A stretch of 64,000 nt of DNA from an unidentified bacterial endosymbiont (lineage in GTDB: Bacteria; Pseudomonadota; Gammaproteobacteria; Enterobacterales; Enterobacteriaceae): assembly GCF_918797525.1 (NCBI RefSeq), contig NZ_OU963893.1, positions 4,340,001-4,404,000 of the forward strand, written 5' to 3'. Below are positions 62,501-64,000 of this stretch, piece after piece. The translations under genes and the position numbers were made by a program. Every line of letters begins with the position of its first letter. Position 1 is the stretch's first letter. The notes below the pieces were generated by a model, which saw only the letters and a program-made list of their open reading frames with translations, was not told the origin of the DNA and searched no databases.

Positions 62501-64000
62501 TGCCGTCTACCTGCTCCGCACTGTAGGCGGTGCCGTTGATCAGCACCTGCACGTCGGTTACATCCGCGTCGATGTTGCCGAGCGTAAAGGTCGGGGTGGT
62601 GTCACGGGTGATATTGTCGGTACTGTTGCTGCCGCTGTCGGAGGCATCCGCCAGATCCACGGTCGGTACAGAGAGCGTGGTATCAATGATAAAATCCAGC
62701 GAGGAGGTCGCGGTGTTGCCCGCCACGTCCGTGACCGTCACGCTGATACTGTGGTCGCCCTCAGTAAGTTCGCCGCTGGTAATGTGCCACTGTCCGGCGC
62801 TGTCCTGAATAGCCGCGACCGCCGCCCCGCCGTCGATGCTCACCATCACGCTCACTGCATCAGAGTCGGTGGTAATGGCAAAGCCCGGCGCGGTGTCATT
62901 GGTCTGATTGTCGCCCGCCGTGCCGGTATCGTCGCTGAGGGTAATCACCGGCTCGCGCGTTACCGTATCGACGGTGATAGCCAGCGCGGCAGAGGTCTGC
63001 GTGTTGCCTGCGTCGTCGGTGACCTGCACGGTTACGCTGTAGTCACCGTCCGCCAGGTCTGGCGCGGTGAAGGTCCACTTGCCGTCTACCTGCTCTGCGC
63101 TGTAGGCGGTGCCGTTGATCAGCACCTGCACGTCGGTTACATCCGCGTCGATATTACCCAGCGTGAAGGTCGGGGTGGTGAGATTGGTGATATTGTCGGT
63201 ACTGTTGCTGCCGCTGTCGGAGGCATCCGCCAGATCCACGGTCGGTACAGAGAGCGTGGTATCAATGATAAAATCCAGCGAGGAGGTCGCGGTGTTGCCC
63301 GCCACGTCCGTGACCGTCACGCTGATGCTGTGGTCGCCATCGGTTAGCGTGTCACAGGTGATATGCCATTTCCCGGCCTCGTCCATCATTGCCGCCACCG
63401 CCGCCCCGCCGTCGATGCTCACCATCACCGCCACCGCGTCGGTATCGGTGGCAATGGCAAAGCCCGGCGCGGTGTCATTGGTCTGGTTGTCGCCCTGAAC
63501 GCCGGTATCGTCGCTGAGGGTGATAACCGGGGCCGTGGTGACGGTATCGACGGTGATAGTGAGTTCTGCAGAGGTCTTGACGTTACCCGCGTCGTCGGTG
63601 ACCTGCAGCGTCACGCTGTAGTCACCGTCCGCCAGGTCTGGCGCGGTGAAGGTCCACGTGCCGTCTACCTGCTCTGCGCTGTAGGCGGTGCCGTTGATCA
63701 GCACCTGCACGTCGGTTACATCCGCGTCGATATTACCCAGCGTGAAGGTCGGGGTGGTGAGATTGGTGATATTGTCGGTACTGTTGCTGCCGCTGTCGGA
63801 GGCCTCCGCCAGATCCACGGTCGGTACAGAGAGCGTGGTATCAATGGTAAAATCCAGCGAGGAGGTCGCGGTGTTGCCCGCCACGTCCGTGACCGTCACG
63901 CTGATGCTGTGCTCACCGTCAGCCAGCGCATCGCTGGTGATATGCCATTTCCCGGCGCTGTCCTGAATAGCCGCGACCGCCGCCCCGCCGTCGATGCTCA
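44511..64000 (-). CDS. giant Ig-repeat adhesin (SiiE/BapA-like), 5' end beyond window
   Basis: An open frame of at least 6495 residues that continues through the right edge; its N-terminus is not in the window. It consists of about 65 tandem bacterial Ig-like domains of 95-100 residues, each starting near [VI]DTT and ending with a DxAGNT-type strand. Asp-rich loops (for example SDDTGxxGDN) resemble the Ca2+ sites of SiiE. The N-terminal two thirds visible here use two alternating domain types as 193-194-residue pairs (54.8-64 kb); the rest is more diverse. The last 150 residues are non-repetitive and end in a His-rich tail, and presumably carry the type I secretion signal. No RTX nonapeptides are seen. 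It should be exported by the downstream ABC protein and act in host or surface adhesion. Confidence 0.95.
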   Translation of the reverse strand, partial: SIDGGAAVAAIQDSAGKWHITSDALADGEHSISVTVTDVAGNTATSSLDFTIDTTLSVPTVDLAEASDSGSNSTDNITNLTTPTFTLGNIDADVTDVQVLINGTAYSAEQVDGTWTFTAPDLADGDYSVTLQVTDDAGNVKTSAELTITVDTVTTAPVITLSDDTGVQGDNQTNDTAPGFAIATDTDAVAVMVSIDGGAAVAAMMDEAGKWHITCDTLTDGDHSISVTVTDVAGNTATSSLDFIIDTTLSVPTVDLADASDSGSNSTDNITNLTTPTFTLGNIDADVTDVQVLINGTAYSAEQVDGKWTFTAPDLADGDYSVTVQVTDDAGNTQTSAALAITVDTVTREPVITLSDDTGTAGDNQTNDTAPGFAITTDSDAVSVMVSIDGGAAVAAIQDSAGQWHITSGELTEGDHSISVTVTDVAGNTATSSLDFIIDTTLSVPTVDLADASDSGSNSTDNITRDTTPTFTLGNIDADVTDVQVLINGTAYSAEQVDGTWTFTAPDLADGDYSVTVQVTDDAGNTQTSAALAITVDTVTTAPVITLSDDTGVQGDNQTRDIAPGFAITTDSDVASVMVSIDGGAAVAAAMDEAGKWHITSGELTEGDHSISVTVTDVAGNTATSSLNFTIDTTLSIPTVDLADASDSGSSSTDNITRDTTPTFTLGNIDADVTDVQVLINGTAYSAEQVDGKWTFTAPDLADGDYSVTVQITDDAGNTQTSAELTFTVDTVTREPVITLSDDTGIQGDNQTTDTTPGFTISTDTDVVSVMVSIDGGAAVPAVRGSAGQWFITSGEVADGEHSISVTVTDEAGNTAHASLDFTVDTTLSIPTLDLADASDSGSSSTDNITHDATPSFTLGNIDADVTDVLVLINGTAYSAEQVDGKWTFTAPELADGDYSVTVQVTDDAGNVKTSAELTITVDTVTTAPVITLSDDTGAQGDNQTNDSTPDFAITTDADAVTVMVSIDGGAAVAATMDQAGKWHIACDALADGEHTISVTVTDVAGNTATSSLDFTIDTTLSTPTVDLAEASDSGSSSTDNITNLSTPTFTLGNIDPDVTTVQVLINGTVYSAEQVDGKWTFTAPELADGDYSVTLQVTDDAGNVKTSAELTITVDTVTTAPVITLSDDTGAQGDNQTRDTAPGFAITTDTDAVTVMVSIDGGAAVAAIQDSAGKWHITCDTLTDGDHSISVTVTDVAGNTATSSLDFTIDTTLSTPTVDLAEASDSGSSSTDNITNLSTPTFTLGNIDADVTDVQVLINGTAYSAEQIDGKWTFTAPELADGDYSVTVQVTDDAGNVQTSAALAITVDTATSEPVITLSDDTGVQGDNQTNDVTPGFAITTDSDAVSVMVSIDGGAAVAAIQDSAGQWHITSGELTEGDHSISVTVTDVAGNTATSSLDFNVDTTLSIPTLDLVEASDSGSSSTDNITHDTTPSFTLGNIDADVTTVQVLINGTAYDAEQVDGKWTFTAPALADGDYSVTVQVTDDAGNTQTSAALAITVDTVTTAPVITLSDDTGASGDNKTNDTTPGFAITTDTDAVTVMVSIDGGTAVAATQDSAGKWHITSGELPEGEHSISVTVTDVAGNTATSSLDFTVDTALSIPTLDLVDASDSGSSSTDNITQDATPTFTLGNIDADVTAVQVLINGTAYDAEQVDGKWTFTAPELADGDYSVTVQVTDDAGNVQTSAALDITVDTVTTAPVIVLSDDTGVQDDNQTNKATPGFTIATDTDVVTVMVSIDGNTAVAATKDAAGQWHFISDALADGEHSISVTVTDVAGNAETSTLNFTVDTTLSIPTLDLVDASDSGDISTDNITHDSTPTFTLGNIDADVTDVQVLINGIAYSAEQVDGKWTFTAPELADGDYTITLKVTDDAGNTQSSADLMIAVDTVTTAPVITLSDDTGTQGDEQTNHSTPGFAITTDTDAVSVMVSIDGGAAVAAMMDEAGKWHITCDTLTDGEHSISVTVTDVAGNTATSSLDFIIDTTLSVPTVDLADASDSGSNSTDNITNLTTPTFTLGNIDADVTDVQVLINGTAYSAQQVDGKWTFTAPELADGDYSVTVQVTDDAGNVQTSAALDITVDTVTREPVITLSDDTGVQGDNQTHSTAPGFAITTDTDAVTVMVSIDGGSAVAAIQDSAGKWHITSDELAEGDHSISVTVTDVAGNTGTSTLNFTIDTSLSIPTVDLADASDTGSSSTDNITHDSTPTFTLGNIDADVTAVQVLINGTAYDAQQVDGKWTFTAPELADGDYTVTVQVTDDAGNTQASTALNVTVDTTLTVPIITLSDDTGTAGDNQTNDTTPGFAITTDTDVVSVMVSIDGGALVAATQDSAGQWHIDSNTLADGQHTIVATVTDAAGNTANSDTMTFTVDTTLSVPTLDLAADSDTGSSATDNITRDTTPTFTLGNIDKDVTAVQVMINGMAYDVEQVDGKWTFTAPELADGTYTVTVKVTDEAGNVQTSAALDVTVDTVVAAPVITLSDDTGTAGDNQTNDSTPGFAITTDTDVVSVRVSIDGGEPVAATKDANGKWHINSGELADGEHSIVATVTDAAGNTADSDTMTFTVDTTLSVPTLDLATDSDSGSSDSDNITHDATPTFTLGNIDADVTDVQVLINGTAYSAALVDGKWTFTAPALADGDYSVTVQVTDDAGNTQTSTALNVTVDTTVTVPVITLSDDTGTAGDNQTNDSTPGFAITTDTDVVSVMVSIDGGEPVAATQDSAGQWHIDSKALADGEHTIVATVTDAAGNTVDSDTMSFTVDTTLSVPTLDLADASDTGSSATDNITHDSTPTFTLGNIDADVTDVQVLINGTAYSAEQVAGKWQFTAPELADGDYSVTVLVTDDAGNTQTSTALNVTVDTTVTVPVITLSDDTGAAGDNQTNDTTPGFAITTDTDVVSVMVSIDGGTPVAATQDSAGQWHIDSKALADGEHTIVATVTDVAGNTIDSDTMTFTVDTTLSVPTLDLADASDTGSSATDNITKDSTPTFTLGNIDADVTSVQVLINGTAYSAEQVDGKWTFTAPELADGDYSISVNVTDDAGNTATSAALNITVDTEVLPVNIVLDKASDTGANADDNYTADATPTFAFTNVPDDVATITLTLNTGQQYTIDLSKGSTFTLPTELKDGTYTATVTVTDVAGNSADSHIEFTVDTTVDKPAVELVAAADSGDSQTDGLTNDTKPQFQLSGVDTDDLNTVTIAIVSSDGSYKGSWTLDAETYGSGAWTCPVKLDDGQYTIAVTVEDMAGNKSTSDAVAFEIDTVTSIESIQLLDDTGSNTTDNQTNVNTPEFAINVPDDVTHVSIMIDGKAAGEASKQADGTWHFSTAELADGAHTITVTVTDAAGNSSHQDLNFTVDTTLSLPTLQLAGESDSGYSDSDNITQDVRPTFVIGNIDSDAVTITLTINGQTWPVTVVDGSAVFTVPADLPDGVWQAQLKVVDDAGNEKTTSLNVTIDTTTSVDEITLQSDTGVQNDWLTNDATPTFAITAPADAHSVSVSVGNTTQDAIFQDGKWVVTLPTELADGEYTLMVVVTDNAGNTAQRSQSFTIDTTLEPLTVKMLTADDTGVVGDNVTNITKPTFELSNVPEDVYSIEVTLNGATTTVKKQADGSWTYTPDTALAEGDYTLNVRVTDEAGNQRSSTYDFTIDTSVDINTITLTTDTGDSSSDGITNAAQPVFNVTTSEDVISLTATINGLACTVVKNADGEWTVTSPILSTAGDYTLTVTVEDAAGNTTTDTKTITFDNQLSVPTIAFEAGDDTGYDNGDHLTANNTPSFTIGNVDSDVTHAVITLDGVPTTLKQDGSGNWIFTPSSALSDGTHEMTVQVQDRAGNTSTQTFSFTVDTTLSTPTIVLSTSSDTGDSDDDNLTSKTQPEFVINNVDGDIYSVVVTLNGVDYNATKNADGEWSFQAPKLADGDYTITVTATDKAGNERSSDLDFTVDTTVAIDNITMSDDTGFSPDDHLTNDTIPSFDISVADDVSHVSVALDGGKSVDLVKNNGKWTYTVDSALTDGEHSLVVNVVDKAGNTTQETFTFTIDTSLTPVTVDLKDEDDSGSSSADNYTNNTQPTFEFGSLDKDVYSLTVNLNGKDIPVDLTSQPVSFTPDEALADGTYTLIATVTDNAGNTKESPITFTIDTQTSVSVDFVVGNDTGYSDSDNITNTNAPEFEISVPADVESVTVSLNGGTAIPLTKDESGRWLFQAPALADGNYTLDVSVVDKAGNTASTELKFEVDTTLSIPTINLAADSDTGTLSNDHLTKDTTPAFTLDNIDADAHSVTVTINNKTYNATQKNGEWSFQLPDADALSDGTYTATVKVVDDAGNTKSASVDITIDTVCSAPVVTLDNGSNSGSTDDNITNVTTPVINISGAPSDIATISVTLGENTWSLDPSATSWQVPQGLADGAYTVVVTFTDNAGNSNSMPYNFIIDTAVASPTVVLLDDTGRDTTDNLTNVSVPRIQISAAEDLASVTVTLDGNTQTLEKNAQGEWIYTADTLADGTYTATVEMVDVAGNHTTVPLTFTVDTQIPQAGIAMDSATDTGDSASDALTNDPQPVFIISGVPEDVDTVSVVINGAKYTATQNEAGEWTVTPAKLADGDYTAEVTVTDKAGNTSESSMNFTIDTHVALSVEMLASSDTGSSQTDKITKDTSPTFGGLTDKDATLVVTVLDESGNVVQTQTIHPASDGTWSITLDDLADGNYTLSVTATDKAGNAQASSTDFVIDTEVNAPGVALSESDPGNNHEALNLTPEFSGNAEAGSTLAISIDGVTVASVVVDSNGTWSWTPPSAINSGDHIITVVATDKAGNVSEATDFSFIIPLVDVDPPTLQLQTGSDSGSIGDFITNDTTPSITGTSLPGNTVTIYVNGEVVGTATTDSTGRYNFTLPEMAEGTYSVEVSVINPNNGEEVKSDPASLVIDTHVAPLDWDISGLNDEGYLNTNTPVVSGTSEAGAHIKVMIDGRVVVETVAASDGKWLVSIPNIGSDGKHEISFSVTDVAGNTETFGPQDFVLDTYIAPLTVDLRDADDTGASSTDNITQKTTVHLDGTAEAGSIITIANTQGDILATVTVDDKGSWSTEITLTEGTQTFVITSTDDAGNSVSKNIDITCDTQNSITDVVLSRDSNSADTMDSITKVTTPTLTAVTDPNATVDVYVNGVKVATVTADAAGTVSWTMPESADGAYDIKMVSTDAAGNTATSATTTVVIDTVVDNFSVDTLPELTNSKALNVTGTGESGASITVYLNGVAAGQVTVSADGSWTLPLILKEDGQYTLTVQITDVAGNSQTSDPVVFTLDSQTDYPTINLDDASNSGSLDDLITSDTKPAFHGTAEAGSTVSIMVDEKVVATVTTDAQGNWTWQYPTALADGEYSIRVIAEDAAGNTAESARILVTVDTSTWIELDKMTNDTGFYNYDYNTSSTKPTFQLNGETGQPVNVYIDGKYVETITITGRNYLYTVPEALNDGSHTIRFDITDAAGNTSTTGDQSFIVDTVNDTPVTLDGINGDSVADHTVDGTIYINDLSAGVKLNGTVEANSLVTVTINGMKVGEVWANGQGAWSVNVNSLLLSDGTWNVTVNSQDKAGNTNSSTYTIVVDTAISQFTANVQDDKDASADKWIVNSRTPTFTGVGEAGATVTLMVAGMVVATTTVAADGTWTIKTDAPLPEGTNALSFTIEDKAGNSETINHDILVDSTAPAAPTVDISSWNEEGSLWILSGKAEAGTTVIIKDDAGNVLNTVTVNSSGSWSTAINYPDGGKITIQVEDSATNMSEPVALDVMFTTPVITLDTASDGGTVGDNLTNDSTPTFILNNVEKDVVSLSVTINGTVVQATLVSAGIWSVTWTEPLADGLANVQIVATDGAGNTASQTYSFTVDTTLSAATITLDADSDTGTVGDNITQSHTPVFTLSNIDADVTQVEVTVNGVTSTVVKDASGNWVFTPDTALPDGQWTLEVKVTDAAGNTAESSLDFTVDTTLSTPVVTMDAASDTGTAGDNITANAQPEFVLSNIDADATRVQVTLNGKTHDAVKDESGQWTFTPDTALPDGQWTLEVKVTDTAGNTAESSLDFTVDTTLSTPVVTMDAASDTGTAGDNITANAQPEFVLSNIDADATRVQVTLNGETHDAVKDESGQWTFTPDTALPDGQWTLEVKVTDTAGNTAESSLDFTVDTTLSTPVVTMDAASDTGTAGDNITANTQPEFVLSNIDADAARVQVTLNGETHDAVKDESGQWTFTPDTALGDGTWTLDIMVTDTAGNTVHQSVDFTVDTHVDNFDVAFDNNSGQDDSWLSDDSTLSFTGHGEAGADISITLDNGDALTTRVDQNGNWSLEIDDVPQGSHELTFTITDRAGNTESYTHEVDVEPAGPALLQSGPSVPDPVEVDSSHPVFEFNFDGDVKHASVEVDGKEYSLSPAESGPTVFEVPVALQDGQHSLVLQTKDSAGNSERQEVPFTVDTSSRSVVVSMDQHSQHDGDSPHSAADTSTSHQAASFVAEVMSMTPSVEEHHDEHSHHH
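45336..46217 (-). repeat. three near-identical 294-bp units inside the adhesin
   Basis: Units 45336-45629, 45630-45923 and 45924-46217 each encode one 98-residue Ig domain (TPVVTMDAASDTGTAGDN...). They differ by only a handful of bases, while the neighbours on both sides are clearly diverged, so this is a recent local triplication or conversion tract near the C-terminus. Confidence 0.9.
54840..64000 (-). repeat. tandem 579/582-bp super-repeats inside the adhesin
   Basis: Alternating A-type (DTTLSVPTVDLADASDSG...) and B-type (DTVTREPVITLSDDTG...) domains form a two-domain unit. The same landmark (GGAGGTCGCG) occurs at 62124, 62703, 63282 and 63861, exactly 579 bp apart. Nearer the C-terminus the period is 582 bp (GTATCGACGG-type landmark at 55141, 55723, 56305, 56887). 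About 15-16 units are in the window and the array continues off the edge. Confidence 0.92.

Noticed and set aside
54840..64000. CRISPR array
   Set aside because: The repeats are coding, 579-582 bp long and without unique spacers of CRISPR size.
44511..64000. RTX toxin or RTX adhesin
   Set aside because: No GGxGxDxUx nonapeptides are present, even near the C-terminus; the domains are Ig-like.

Overview
The window is chromosomal DNA from an Enterobacteriaceae member, most like Enterobacter, Lelliottia or Kosakonia. The gene order leuX / miaE-rraB-argI / tabA / arginine deiminase cluster / pyrLBI-ridA / mgtA / treRBC / nrdDG is the Salmonella-type version of the E. coli argI-to-nrdD region. An ERIC repeat, PhoP, NrdR and ARG boxes, and an MgtL leader support the placement. 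Genus level cannot be settled by reading alone.

Layout. 1-3.1 kb: one end of an integrative element (MobH-type relaxase plus tyrosine recombinase) abutting the 3' end of tRNA-Leu(CAA) leuX. 3.2-6.9 kb: core genes (membrane-anchored unknown, miaE, rraB, argI with two ARG boxes, tabA). 7.5-12.7 kb: arginine deiminase operon arcA-arcC-arcB-arcD-like, followed by an ArgR paralogue that lacks the arginine-binding aspartates. 12.7-14.9 kb: pyrL attenuator, pyrBI, ridA. 14.9-18.2 kb: mgtA with PhoP box, Mg2+-sensing leader and MgtL. 18.3-22.5 kb: treR, treBC. 22.6-28.8 kb: an accessory sugar locus with a KdgM-type porin, an RpiR-family regulator, a fructose-type PTS EIIBC, a GH38 alpha-mannosidase and a membrane-tethered EIIA. 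A shared 9-bp motif lies upstream of the porin and of the PTS operon. 28.9-31.8 kb: nrdDG with overlapping FNR and NrdR sites and two DnaA boxes. 31.8-39.3 kb: a nine-gene minus-strand cluster (PRD protein, SFCGS, DUF4312, DUF4311 and DUF4310 proteins, amidohydrolase, DgaE-like PLP lyase, DgaF-like aldolase, PRD/PTS regulator). It is the best candidate here for an uncharacterised uptake and catabolic system. 39.6-42.3 kb: a decayed hok-like toxin gene, cybC, pmbA/tldE, darP. 42.3-64 kb: a SiiF-like type I secretion ABC exporter and, upstream of it in the same direction, a giant SiiE/BapA-like Ig-repeat adhesin of at least 6495 residues that runs off the right edge.

How the parts work together. 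ArgI makes citrulline for biosynthesis, while ArcA, ArcB and ArcC run the reverse route to ATP, ammonia and CO2, and ArcD-like probably exchanges arginine and ornithine. The trehalose and mannosidase loci both follow the plan of PTS import followed by intracellular phospho-glycoside hydrolysis. The 31.8-39.3 kb cluster has the parts for import, deacylation, deamination and aldol cleavage of an amino-sugar-acid-like compound to pyruvate and glyceraldehyde 3-phosphate. The adhesin and its exporter form the distal part of a sii-like adhesion operon whose first genes lie beyond the window.
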